From: Caulobacter sp.
GTDB lineage: Bacteria > Pseudomonadota > Alphaproteobacteria > Caulobacterales > Caulobacteraceae
Direction of reading: 5' to 3'
Length of the DNA stretch: 64,000 bases
Assembly: GCF_017744445.1 (NCBI RefSeq)
Contig: NZ_JAGIBH010000005.1
Span: 124,001-188,000, forward strand
The translations under genes were made by a program, and so were the position numbers. A model generated the notes under the pieces. That model saw nothing but the letters and a program-made list of their open reading frames with translations. It had not been told where the DNA came from and did no database searches. Positions 52,326 through 60,162 of the stretch are shown in pieces (the first letter of the stretch is position 1; every line of letters begins with the position of its first letter).

Positions 52326-52877
52326 ATGCCCGATCAAATCCTGGCCGGCCGCAAGGTCGCCGTGCTCGCCACCGACGGCTTCGAGCAGTCGGAGCTGGAA
52401 AAGCCCGTCGAGGCGTTGAAGGCCGCCGGCGCCCAGGTCGAGGTCGTCTCCCCCACTGCCGGCGAGATCCAAGGCTGGTCTCACCACGAGAAGGGCGACA
52501 CCGTCGCGGTCGACCGCGATCTGGCCGCGGCCAATCCCGCCGACTACGACTCCATCGTCCTGCCGGGCGGGGTCATGAATCCTGACGCCCTGCGCCTGGA
52601 ACCCAAGGCCATCGACTTCATCAAACACTTCGTGATGACCAAGAAGCCGATCGCCGCGATCTGCCACGGCCCGTGGACCTTGATCAACGCCGGCGCCGTC
52701 GAGGGCAAGGAGATGACCTCCTGGCCGTCGCTCGAGGCTGATCTCAAGAACGCCGGCGCCAACTGGGTCGATCGCGAGGTCGTGGTCGACGACGGCCTGG
52801 TCACCTCGCGCAAGCCCGACGATCTGCCGGCTTTCTGCGCCAAGATGGTCGAGGAGTTCGCCGAAGGCCGTCACTAG
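52326..52877 (+). CDS. DJ-1/PfpI-family protein (YhbO-like)
   Basis: A 183-residue protein with the DJ-1/PfpI fold. The nucleophile elbow IAAICHGPWTLINAG contains the conserved Cys-His; Glu is in TDGFEQSELEKPVEALK. Members protect against heat, oxidative and carbonyl stress, with reported deglycase or glyoxalase activity. SD CGAGGAGC lies before the ATG. It is followed after 14 bp by an FAD oxidoreductase gene. A sigma-T-like promoter lies just upstream. Confidence 0.92.
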   Translation: MPDQILAGRKVAVLATDGFEQSELEKPVEALKAAGAQVEVVSPTAGEIQGWSHHEKGDTVAVDRDLAAANPADYDSIVLPGGVMNPDALRLEPKAIDFIKHFVMTKKPIAAICHGPWTLINAGAVEGKEMTSWPSLEADLKNAGANWVDREVVVDDGLVTSRKPDDLPAFCAKMVEEFAEGRH

Positions 52878-52891
52878 CGCCCTGCCCGTCC

Positions 52892-54106
52892 ATGACCGGC
52901 GCGACGCAGAAGCGCGACCTCAGAACCGGCCGATCGCTGTGGACCGACAGCCCAGGCCTCGGCGTACCGGCGCGCGCCCTCTCCACGGCGATCAGCGTCG
53001 ATGTCGCCATCGTCGGCGCCGGGATCAGCGGGGCCTTCATGGCCTACGAGCTCTCCAAGGACCACACGGTCGCCGTCCTGGACCGTCGCCCGCCCTTGCG
53101 CGGCTCGACCCTGGCCTCGACCGCCCTGCTGCAGTGGGAGATCGATCTTCCCCTGACCGTGCTGACCGAGCAGATTGGAGCCGCCAGGGCGCACCGTGCC
53201 TATCTGCGATCCAGGAAGGCCGTGGACGATCTCATCCGGATCGTGCGCGAGGCGCGGATCCCATGCGGCCTCAGGCCCAAGTCCTCACTCTACCTGGCGG
53301 GCGACGCCTACGGCCATCGCGCGCTGGAGACGGAAGCCAGAGCTCGCGCGGCGATCGGCCTGGACAGCCAGTATCTCGGCCGGGCCGAACTGCAGGGCCG
53401 CTTCGGCATCGACAGGACCGGCGCCATCGTCTCGACCGGTTCGGCCAGTGGTGATCCGGCCCGGCTGGCGGCCGGGCTCCTGCGGCGCGCTCATGCGCGC
53501 GGCGCCAGGATCTGGTCTCCCGTCGAGGTGACCCAGGCCGTGAGTGATCCCGATGGTGTGAGCCTGCTCACCGACACCGGGCATGCGGTGCGGGCCAAGT
53601 CGGTCGTCTTCTGTTGCGGCTACGAATTTCCCAAGGACGTGCCGACGCCGGGCGCGAGCATCATCTCAACCTGGGCGCTGGCCTCCAAACCCAGGCCACG
53701 CCATCCGGCCTGGCTTCGTGACATGCTGGTCTGGGAAGCGTCCGACCCGTACCTCTATCTCCGCATGGCCGGCGACGGCCGGATCATCGTCGGCGGCGAA
53801 GATGAGCCCAGCCCTGGCGCTCACGAAGATACTCAGAAACTCAAGCGCAAGTGCGCGACCTTGACCGCCAAGCTCGAGAGCCTGCTGCCCGACGTCGATC
53901 TGGAGGTCGACTACAGCTGGGCCGGAGCTTTCGGCTCCAGCACGACTGGCCTGCCGTCCATCACTCCCGTCGAAGGCATCGACCACACCTGGGCGGTCAT
54001 GGGGTTCGGCGGCAACGGGATCACCTATTCGGTCATCGCCTCGCAGATCGTTTCCACCGAGATCAGGGGCAAGCTTGATCAGGATGCTGACCTTTATCGA
54101 GCCTGA
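52892..54106 (+). CDS. FAD-dependent amine/amino acid oxidoreductase (DAO family)
   Basis: A 404-residue flavoenzyme. The N-terminal Rossmann motif is VDVAIVGAGISGAFMAYELS, then VAVLDRRPP; the second FAD segment is GFGGNGITYSVIASQI near the C-terminus. It resembles DadA/glycine-oxidase-like proteins. No signal peptide or membrane segment, so cytoplasmic. It is probably co-transcribed with the DJ-1 gene. The substrate is unknown. Confidence 0.88.
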   Translation: MTGATQKRDLRTGRSLWTDSPGLGVPARALSTAISVDVAIVGAGISGAFMAYELSKDHTVAVLDRRPPLRGSTLASTALLQWEIDLPLTVLTEQIGAARAHRAYLRSRKAVDDLIRIVREARIPCGLRPKSSLYLAGDAYGHRALETEARARAAIGLDSQYLGRAELQGRFGIDRTGAIVSTGSASGDPARLAAGLLRRAHARGARIWSPVEVTQAVSDPDGVSLLTDTGHAVRAKSVVFCCGYEFPKDVPTPGASIISTWALASKPRPRHPAWLRDMLVWEASDPYLYLRMAGDGRIIVGGEDEPSPGAHEDTQKLKRKCATLTAKLESLLPDVDLEVDYSWAGAFGSSTTGLPSITPVEGIDHTWAVMGFGGNGITYSVIASQIVSTEIRGKLDQDADLYRA

Positions 54107-54166
54107 CACACGCCAAGTCGAAACGTCCACGACTCCTGATCGCAAGCGGCGCATTTAGGGAACGCC

Positions 54167-54187
54167 GGTCTCCCCAAAAGAGAGACC
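54167..54187 (+). repeat. Small hairpin after oxidoreductase gene
   Basis: GGTCTC ... GAGACC, a 6-bp stem, 60 bp after the stop codon. No T-run; weak terminator candidate. Confidence 0.3.
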
Positions 54188-54217
54188 TTGCATCCGCTTC
54201 ACGGCCTCTCAAGGCGC

Positions 54218-54451
54218 CTAGGTGGAAAGCCGTGGTCGAGCCTCGGCCACCGCCAGCGGCGCCCACTCCCCCGCAAGCTGTCGTCGAAGGTCGAAGACCC
54301 TGACCCTCGCTCGGCCGGGATAGGCGGCGGCCAGTCGTCGGGCTTCGCGCTCGGCCTGACCGCCAGTGTCGAAGAACAACACCTCGCCGGTGTCACAGAG
54401 CTTCACCGACCAGCCGCCGTCGAAGGGCGACACTTCGAAGACGCAACTCAT
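54218..54451 (-). CDS. Hypothetical 77-residue protein
   Basis: A small soluble protein (DGGWSVKLCDTGEVLFFDTG, then a helix with AEREARRLAAAYPGRARV). I do not recognise a family; the pattern W-V-x-x-FF-x-x-G-x-AE-x-A resembles small DUF2188-like proteins. It begins 9 bp after the stop of the heme-oxygenase-fold gene, so the two are probably one operon. Coding bias looks like that of its neighbours. Confidence 0.65.
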   Translation of the reverse strand: MSCVFEVSPFDGGWSVKLCDTGEVLFFDTGGQAEREARRLAAAYPGRARVRVFDLRRQLAGEWAPLAVAEARPRLST

Positions 54452-54460
54452 CGCCGCCCC

Positions 54461-55393
54461 CTACTCGGCCGCATAGACCAGAGGGTGGGCATGAGCCCAG
54501 AGATGGGCGCGATAGGTCTCGAAGCACTGCTCCCCGCAGATCAGGCGCATGACGGCGCCCTCGGCGATGAACTTGGCGCGAGACGGATCCTCCGACACCA
54601 GCGGAACCAGAGCCTCGGCGTTCCAGGCCTTGGAGTGCTCGATGTCGAGCTGGGCGTGTAGGGCGAAGTACTTGCGGGCGTCGGGCGAGACACCGTTGCG
54701 CTTGAGACCCGCATCAACGCAAGCCACCCGCGTGGGCGCCGTCAGTTCGACCACGCCCAAGGCGCCGATCGACTGCCAGACATAGCGCCGCGTCGTGGCG
54801 AAGGCGGTCATGGTGTTGGCGAGGCACAGGGACTGCCACAGCGTCGTGTCGATGGTCGGCGCGAGACCCAATGTCGCCGTCGTGCGCGACAGCATCGGCC
54901 CATGCATGCCCTTGGCGCTGCCGCGGCCCATCTCGTCCCAGTAGTTGCGGGCCAGCTCCAGCTTGGCGCGATCGGGGACCTTGACCTGGGTCATGGCGAC
55001 GAGATCGTCGAAGCCGGCCTCGCCGGCCGCCTCCTGGGTCAGGAACCACTTCAGGTCCTCCAGCGACGCTTCGCCCTCCAGCCAGTCGAACAACGGATCC
55101 CACTGCCCGGGGCCGTGGTCCTTCAGCGCCTCGAACCAGGCGATGAAGCCGTCGGCATCGGTGGGGACATCCTCGACCAGCGGCGCCACAAGGCTACGGA
55201 AGGCTTCGATGAAGGCGCCCTCGATGCGGCGCATGCGCAGCTCGCGGTCAAGGCCGTCCCGCCAGCCTTCGGTCGGCGCACTCGGCGCGAGGCGGTCGTG
55301 GTTCCAATGGGCCAGGCCTTTGTGCAGGGCCTCGGCGTCAGGAAATTGCGGGCTAAACGCGCCCAGGCGCGAAAGACGTTCGCCACCAAACAC
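54461..55393 (-). CDS. Heme-oxygenase-fold iron-containing redox enzyme
   Basis: A protein of about 310 residues, all helical. Motifs AHWNHDRLAPSAPTEGWRD, LARNYWDEMGRGSAKGMHGP and LHAQLDIEHSKAWNAEALVP place it in the iron-containing redox enzyme group (TenA/PqqC/CADD-like fold). His and Glu residues in these motifs suggest a di-iron centre. The GTG at 55393 has GGAG 8 nt upstream; the reading frame extends upstream through a terminator hairpin. Substrate unknown. Confidence 0.77.
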   Translation of the reverse strand: MFGGERLSRLGAFSPQFPDAEALHKGLAHWNHDRLAPSAPTEGWRDGLDRELRMRRIEGAFIEAFRSLVAPLVEDVPTDADGFIAWFEALKDHGPGQWDPLFDWLEGEASLEDLKWFLTQEAAGEAGFDDLVAMTQVKVPDRAKLELARNYWDEMGRGSAKGMHGPMLSRTTATLGLAPTIDTTLWQSLCLANTMTAFATTRRYVWQSIGALGVVELTAPTRVACVDAGLKRNGVSPDARKYFALHAQLDIEHSKAWNAEALVPLVSEDPSRAKFIAEGAVMRLICGEQCFETYRAHLWAHAHPLVYAAE

Positions 55394-55411
55394 GGCATGC
55401 TCTCCAGGTTG

Positions 55412-55445
55412 TCGAAAGAAAGGGCCGCTCCAAAGAAGCGGCCCT
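55412..55445 (-). terminator. Terminator/attenuator between Q/N-rich and redox genes
   Basis: A perfect 9-bp stem (AGGGCCGCT / AGCGGCCCT) with a 7-nt loop is followed on the minus strand by TTCTTTC. It starts 6 bp after the upstream stop codon and ends about 19 bp before the next start. Confidence 0.75.
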
Positions 55446-55451
55446 GGTTTC

Positions 55452-55667
55452 TCAGCGCTGAGCGCCGGCCTCGTCGGTCTGATCCGGACGCAGGTCGCCA
55501 TTGCCGCCGCTGGCCGAGTTCAGGCCATTCTGGTCCGTGCCTTCGACGCCTTCGTTCTGGCGGCGCTCGCCGTCGTTCTGCTGGTTTTGCTGACCCTGCT
55601 GCACTTGCTGACGGTCGTCCTGCTGCTGGGGCATGCGGTCTTGGTTGCGGTTCTCTTCCATGGTCAT
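55452..55667 (-). CDS. Q/N-rich disordered small protein
   Basis: A 71-residue hydrophilic protein with about 16 Gln and 8 Asn (for example PQQQDDRQQVQQGQQNQQND). It has no hydrophobic core and is expected to be disordered. AAGGGA lies just before the ATG (a second ATG two codons on). A full GGAAC-N16-CGTT promoter lies upstream and a strong terminator follows, so it is probably a single-gene stress transcript. No family recognised. Confidence 0.7.
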   Translation of the reverse strand: MTMEENRNQDRMPQQQDDRQQVQQGQQNQQNDGERRQNEGVEGTDQNGLNSASGGNGDLRPDQTDEAGAQR

Positions 55668-55712
55668 CGTCCCTTGTTTTGGCCTCGCCAGAAGGGTCGA
55701 GGCGGGAGAACA

Positions 55713-55737
55713 AACGACGACCTCCAAAGGACGTTCC
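55713..55737 (-). promoter_or_regulatory. Consensus sigma-T (EcfG) promoter
   Basis: On the minus strand GGAAC (55737-55733), 16-bp spacer, CGTT (55716-55713): an exact match to the general-stress consensus of alphaproteobacteria. It lies 46 bp upstream of the Q/N-rich gene start. Confidence 0.75.
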
Positions 55738-55786
55738 TAAGTCGAACACTCGACAAAAACGACCCTTAAGTCACTGGATAACAAGG

Positions 55787-55811
55787 GGAACCAACGACTT
55801 TCGATCGAGTT
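55787..55811 (+). promoter_or_regulatory. Sigma-T (EcfG)-like promoter of 61-aa gene
   Basis: GGAAC (55787-55791), 16-bp spacer, AGTT (55808-55811): one base from consensus. It lies 43 bp upstream of the gene start and is divergent from the promoter at 55713-55737. Confidence 0.5.
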
Positions 55812-55853
55812 GGCGGAACAACTCGCGACGCCGCCCTTTTCTTGGGGAGGAGT

Positions 55854-56039
55854 ATGTTCATGGCAAACGAAGCGTTCGACAAACCCAGTGAGGTCCAGGC
55901 TGTTGACGGCGAAGTCACGGTGATCGGTCCGGGTCGAACAGGACTGTCCTTCACCAGCAAAGCGGCGCGCGAGACCGCCGAACGGCTGCGCAGCGCCGCG
56001 GAGGACGCCGAGAGCGCTGTCCCCACCAAATCCGACTAG
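55854..56039 (+). CDS. Hypothetical 61-residue protein
   Basis: A small protein with GEVTVIGPGRTGLSFTSKAA and then a charged helix (RETAERLRSAAEDAES). A strong ribosome site (GGGGAGGAG) precedes the ATG. No family recognised. A sigma-T-like promoter lies upstream, so a stress role is suggested. It converges with the LOV kinase gene, overlapping by 4 bp. Confidence 0.7.
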   Translation: MFMANEAFDKPSEVQAVDGEVTVIGPGRTGLSFTSKAARETAERLRSAAEDAESAVPTKSD

Positions 56040-58801
56040 GGTTTTGTGCGCTCCAGGATCGCGCCGATGCGTCGGGCCAGCTGGTCGATGGCGAAAGGCT
56101 TGGTGATGATCTCCATGCCCTCGTCCAGGAAGGCCGACTGTTCGCTGGCCTGCTCGGCATAGCCGGTCATGAAGAGGATCGGCAGGGCCGGCCGGCTCTC
56201 GCGGGCGATTTCGGCCAGCTGGCGGCCGTTCAAGCCCGGCAATCCGACGTCGCTGATCATAAGGTCGATGGATCGCGCCGACTGTAGAATCGGGTTCGCA
56301 TCCCGTCCCCCCTCGGTCTCGATGGCGCGATAGCCGAGCTCTTCGAGAACCTGGACGACCAGTAGACGAACGGCGGGATCGTCCTCGACCACCAGCACGG
56401 TCTCGCCCGCGCCGGCATGCGCGGCGACTTCGTGCGTGTCGTTGGCTTCATCCGCCTCACCCAGGTGACGCGGCAGGAACAGGCGGATGGTCGTGCCGGC
56501 GCCCTCGCGGCTCTCAATCTCGATGTGGCCTCGCGATTGCTGCACGAAGCCGTAGATCATCGACAGGCCAAGACCGGTCCCCTGCCCCAGCGGCTTGGTG
56601 GTGAAGAACGGGTCGAACACCTTGCCCAGGACGTCCGGCGTCATGCCCAAGCCAGTGTCGGAGACACTGATCTCCACATAGTCGCCCGGTTCGGCGCGAT
56701 CGCTCTTGGCCAGGCGAGCTGCCGAGAGCTGGACGTTGCGCGCCGCGATCGTCAGGCGCCCCCCGCGCGGCATGGCGTCCCGGGCGTTGATGGCCAGGTT
56801 CAGGATGGCGCTTTCCAGCTGGTTGTCGTCGGCCAGGGCCGTCCAGACATCGTCGGCGACCTCGCTCTCCAGGCGCACCTGTTCACCCAGGGTCCGTCGC
56901 AGCAGGTCCTCCATCGAGGCGACCAAGTCGCGGACATCAAGCGGACGGCTGTCCAGGGACTGCCGCCGGGAGAACGCCAGCAGGCGATGGGTCAGGGCCG
57001 CGGCGCGCTGCCCCGACTGCATGGCCGCGTCCAGGAAGCGCTCGGCGTCGGCCATGCGCCCTTCGCCGATCCGGCGACGGACCATGTCGATACCGCCCAG
57101 GATGCCGGTCAGCATGTTGTTGAAGTCGTGCGCCAAGCCGCCGGTCAGTTGACCGACCGCCTCCATCTTCTGACTCTGGCGCAGTTGGTCCTCCAGCGCC
57201 TTGCGCTGGGTCACGTCGCGCCCGACGGCATAGATGAACCCGCCCTCGGGCACGGCCGTCCAGTTGATCCAGCGGTATTCGCCGTCCTTGGCCAGCACAC
57301 GGCAATCGAAGTCGGCGACCATGTCGCCGGCGCGCAAACCGGCCGTCTGCTGTTGGGCGTGCAGTTTGTCGTCTGGATGGACCAGCCCGCCCATCGGCAG
57401 ACCGACCAGATCGGCCGCGTCATAGCCCAGCAGGTCCTTCCAAGCCGGATTGATGGCGCGATAAACGCCATCGCGGTCGGAAATGCTGAGCAAATCGCGC
57501 GACAGGTTCCAGACCCGGTCGCGCTCCTGCTGCGTGACTTCGGCGCGCTCCTCCAGCGCGGCGGCCAGGGCGCGCAGCCGCGCTTCGGAATGTTTCGTGG
57601 CGGTGATGTCGTAGATGACGCCGATGAAGCTGATGCCGCCGGTGGGCGCCAGCTGGTGTTCACCGCGACAGGCCAGCCAGCGCTCTAAACCGTCATCGGC
57701 GCGCTGGACGCGGAATTCGTGGAAGGCCGCGCCGATGGGCGCATCGCCAAGCGCCGAGATCAGCGGCGGGTCATCGGGGTGGACCAGCGCATTGATCGTG
57801 CGCACCGGCAGGCTGGCGGCCGGATGCAAGCCCAGGAGTCGGCAGAACTCCTCGGAGACGTCCACCGTGCCAAAACCGCTCAGATACTGGAACGTGCCGA
57901 CGCCGCCCGCCGACTGAGCGATGCGCAGGCGCTCCTCGACCCGTTTCTGATCGGTGATGTCGGCCAGCACGCCCGAGAACCGCACGGGCTGTTCGTCCGC
58001 ATCCAGGAAAGTGCGGCCGCGCGCCGAGACCCAACGAACGTCGCCGTCCACGACCACACGATAGTCTCGCGCGAACACCTCGGCGCCGTTCAAAGCGCCG
58101 GCGACGGCGATCTTCAGCCGGAGGCGATCGGCGGCATAGACCGTGTCGAAGAAGGCCGAGGTCGGCAGACCTTGCTCCGCCTCCACGGGGTCAAGCCCGT
58201 ACAGAGTCGCAAAGCGGGGGTCCGCGATCACGCGCCCGCGGGCGATGTCCCACTCCCAGGCGCCGGCCGCCCCAGCCACGGCTTGAGCAATACGCAGCCG
58301 CTCCTTGGCCTCGAGCAGGCGCTGGCGGGTCGCACGCAGATCGCGCCCCAGGTCCTCGTCGCGGTAGTCCGCGCTGACGTCCATCTGGGTGGCGATGCGG
58401 AACGCCGGCGCGCCGGATGCATCCCGCACCGTCGTGATGTTCAACCGGTTCCAGAAGGTCGCGCCGTCGCGTCGAGCATTGAGCAGATCGGCGCTGGCTG
58501 TTCCCGTGGTCGCCAAGGCCTTGGCGATCTTGGCCACCGTCTCCGGATCGGTGTCGTCGCTCTGCAGGAAGCGGCAGTTTCGCCCGACCGCTTCGGCGGC
58601 CTCATAGCCAGTTAGCCCCTCGAAAGCGGCATTGACGAAAACGATGGGGTCGTCGGCCTGGCGTGGATCGGTCACCGAAATCGCCATGCCCGAACCGACC
58701 AGAGCATCGAACAACGGTCCGGCCAGGGCGCGCAAGGCGTCCAGGTCCGCGGCCGCCCCCCGATTGTCTCGGCGGATCGCTGGATCGACGGTGTCTGTCA
58801 T
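56036..58801 (-). CDS. LOV-PAS hybrid histidine kinase (blue-light sensor)
   Basis: A 921-residue soluble kinase. Domains: LOV (about 28-140) with the photoactive Cys76 in GRNCRFLQSDDTD, flavin-contacting Asn/Gln in FWNRLNITTV and RIATQMDVS; three more PAS domains (about 165-280, 285-405, 425-540); HisKA with His558 (GGLAHDFNNMLTG); HATPase (DNQLESAILNLAINARDAM, DTGLGMTP, GTGLGLSMIYGF); and a C-terminal receiver (about 800-921) with Asp851 (LMISDVGLPGLNG). No membrane segment. In LOV kinases light forms a Cys-flavin adduct that changes kinase activity. It lies 48 bp downstream of cheC on the same strand. Confidence 0.93.
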   Translation of the reverse strand: MTDTVDPAIRRDNRGAAADLDALRALAGPLFDALVGSGMAISVTDPRQADDPIVFVNAAFEGLTGYEAAEAVGRNCRFLQSDDTDPETVAKIAKALATTGTASADLLNARRDGATFWNRLNITTVRDASGAPAFRIATQMDVSADYRDEDLGRDLRATRQRLLEAKERLRIAQAVAGAAGAWEWDIARGRVIADPRFATLYGLDPVEAEQGLPTSAFFDTVYAADRLRLKIAVAGALNGAEVFARDYRVVVDGDVRWVSARGRTFLDADEQPVRFSGVLADITDQKRVEERLRIAQSAGGVGTFQYLSGFGTVDVSEEFCRLLGLHPAASLPVRTINALVHPDDPPLISALGDAPIGAAFHEFRVQRADDGLERWLACRGEHQLAPTGGISFIGVIYDITATKHSEARLRALAAALEERAEVTQQERDRVWNLSRDLLSISDRDGVYRAINPAWKDLLGYDAADLVGLPMGGLVHPDDKLHAQQQTAGLRAGDMVADFDCRVLAKDGEYRWINWTAVPEGGFIYAVGRDVTQRKALEDQLRQSQKMEAVGQLTGGLAHDFNNMLTGILGGIDMVRRRIGEGRMADAERFLDAAMQSGQRAAALTHRLLAFSRRQSLDSRPLDVRDLVASMEDLLRRTLGEQVRLESEVADDVWTALADDNQLESAILNLAINARDAMPRGGRLTIAARNVQLSAARLAKSDRAEPGDYVEISVSDTGLGMTPDVLGKVFDPFFTTKPLGQGTGLGLSMIYGFVQQSRGHIEIESREGAGTTIRLFLPRHLGEADEANDTHEVAAHAGAGETVLVVEDDPAVRLLVVQVLEELGYRAIETEGGRDANPILQSARSIDLMISDVGLPGLNGRQLAEIARESRPALPILFMTGYAEQASEQSAFLDEGMEIITKPFAIDQLARRIGAILERTKP

Positions 58802-58849
58802 GACGCCATCACAACGCCAAGCTGGGCAATAGGTTCAGCGGCGTGTCCA

Positions 58850-59488
58850 TTAGCCGACGTCGCCAGCGACGCGCTCAATGAAATCGTTGATCAGGGTACG
58901 CAGCGCTTGCAGGGACGGCAGGTCCATCAGCATGGCGATATAGCCGCGGATATCGCGGTCATTGATGGCGAAGTTGATATAGAGGAACAGCACCACGCCG
59001 CCCTCGGCATGCTTGGCCGACAGGTTGAAAAGCGAGGCGCCATCGCCGCGCATGACCTCGGGCAACGACATCTGCAGGGGCTTTTGCAGCATGTTGGCCA
59101 TGGTCGCCAGGCAGCTGTTGAGCACCACATTGCCGGTCTCGGTCAGCGCTTCGTCTTCCATCTCGGTGGCTTCGCCCTCCGAGAGCGCGCCACCGGTGAC
59201 CGCATGGACCAGCGCCATGCTGTTGACCTGAGGAAAGATCAGCAGGGCGCGTCCGGAGAACACGCCCTCGAAATCCTGGCGCACCGCGACCAGCTCGCCG
59301 CTCTCGCGCTCGCGGATCAGGGTGGCGGCGCCTTCGCGGGTCACGACCTCGACCGACGGCACCGACAGCAGCACTTGGTCGCCGACCATCTTGCGCAGGC
59401 TGCTGGCCGCGCGGCTCACGCCGATATTGACCAGCTCCGTCAGAGCGTCCCGCTCGAGCTCTTCCAGGAAAATCGACTGGATGCTCAT
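58850..59488 (-). CDS. cheC: CheC-family phosphatase
   Basis: A 212-residue CheC/CheX-fold protein. Both phosphatase signatures are present: ELVNIGVSRAASSLRKM (about 18-34) and ETGNVVLNSCLATMANML (about 116-133). CheC proteins dephosphorylate CheY-P. Its ATG overlaps the stop codon of the adjacent receiver gene, which is therefore its likely substrate. Confidence 0.85.
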   Translation of the reverse strand: MSIQSIFLEELERDALTELVNIGVSRAASSLRKMVGDQVLLSVPSVEVVTREGAATLIRERESGELVAVRQDFEGVFSGRALLIFPQVNSMALVHAVTGGALSEGEATEMEDEALTETGNVVLNSCLATMANMLQKPLQMSLPEVMRGDGASLFNLSAKHAEGGVVLFLYINFAINDRDIRGYIAMLMDLPSLQALRTLINDFIERVAGDVG

Positions 59489-59868
59489 TGCCCGGCCGAT
59501 CGCAGGCGCAGCGCCGCGCCTGAGATGAAGCCGCGCATGCCGTCCTCGGTCACCGGCTTGGGGATGAACGCGGCGTTGGCCGCACGGGCGCGAGCCATGA
59601 TCTCGTCCTGCACATTGGCTGTGGCCACCGCGATCGGCATGTCGGGGAAGCGCGCGCGCAGTTCTTCAGCCAGATCCAGACCGTCCCGCCCCGGCATGTT
59701 GAAATCCAGCACAGCCAGGTCCACGGCCTGGTTCTCGATCAGCGCCAGCGCCTCGTCGGCATTGCCCGCCTCGACACGGATCCAGTCGGGCTGCAGGGCC
59801 GCGATGGTCTTGCCCACGACGATGCGGGCCAGCTTGCTGTCATCAACGATGAGAACCGTCGTCCCCAT
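59485..59868 (-). CDS. CheY-like single-domain response regulator
   Basis: A 127-residue receiver: acidic pair Asp9/Asp10 (IVDDSKLAR), phosphoacceptor Asp55 (AVLDFNMPGRDG) and Lys in AAFIPKPVTE. No output domain. It lies between the STAS gene (45-bp gap) and cheC (4-bp overlap). It should receive phosphate from CheA and perhaps from the LOV kinase. Confidence 0.9.
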   Translation of the reverse strand: MGTTVLIVDDSKLARIVVGKTIAALQPDWIRVEAGNADEALALIENQAVDLAVLDFNMPGRDGLDLAEELRARFPDMPIAVATANVQDEIMARARAANAAFIPKPVTEDGMRGFISGAALRLRSAGQ

Positions 59869-59913
59869 GAACTCTCACTCCAATTCGTCCGCCAGCGGCG
59901 CGTCGTTCAAATT

Positions 59914-60162
59914 CTAAGGCTGGATAGTCCGGCCGAGCGCCGGGACCACAAACTCGCCGAGGAAACCGTTTGTCGGCGCGCCGACGATCTGCCCCTCGAA
60001 AGCCAGGATCGCCTGCACGACAGCGGCGTGTAGACTTTCGCAGGTCGACACGTCGAGCGTGACCTTACGGGATTTCTGTAGCAGAGCCACCAGGGTCTCG
60101 GCGTCCTCCACCCGACATGGGCCCTGCAAATATATCACGTCGCCGACGGCGCTTATGCTCAT
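59914..60162 (-). CDS. STAS-domain protein in che operon
   Basis: An 82-residue protein with the STAS pattern (VIYLQGPCRVEDAETLVALL, then KVTLDVSTCESLHAAVVQAI). The usual phosphoacceptor D-S/T of anti-sigma-factor antagonists is replaced by L-H, so Ser phosphorylation seems unlikely. Its ATG overlaps the cheA stop codon. It may be a binding module that recruits or tunes CheA. Confidence 0.82.
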   Translation of the reverse strand: MSISAVGDVIYLQGPCRVEDAETLVALLQKSRKVTLDVSTCESLHAAVVQAILAFEGQIVGAPTNGFLGEFVVPALGRTIQP

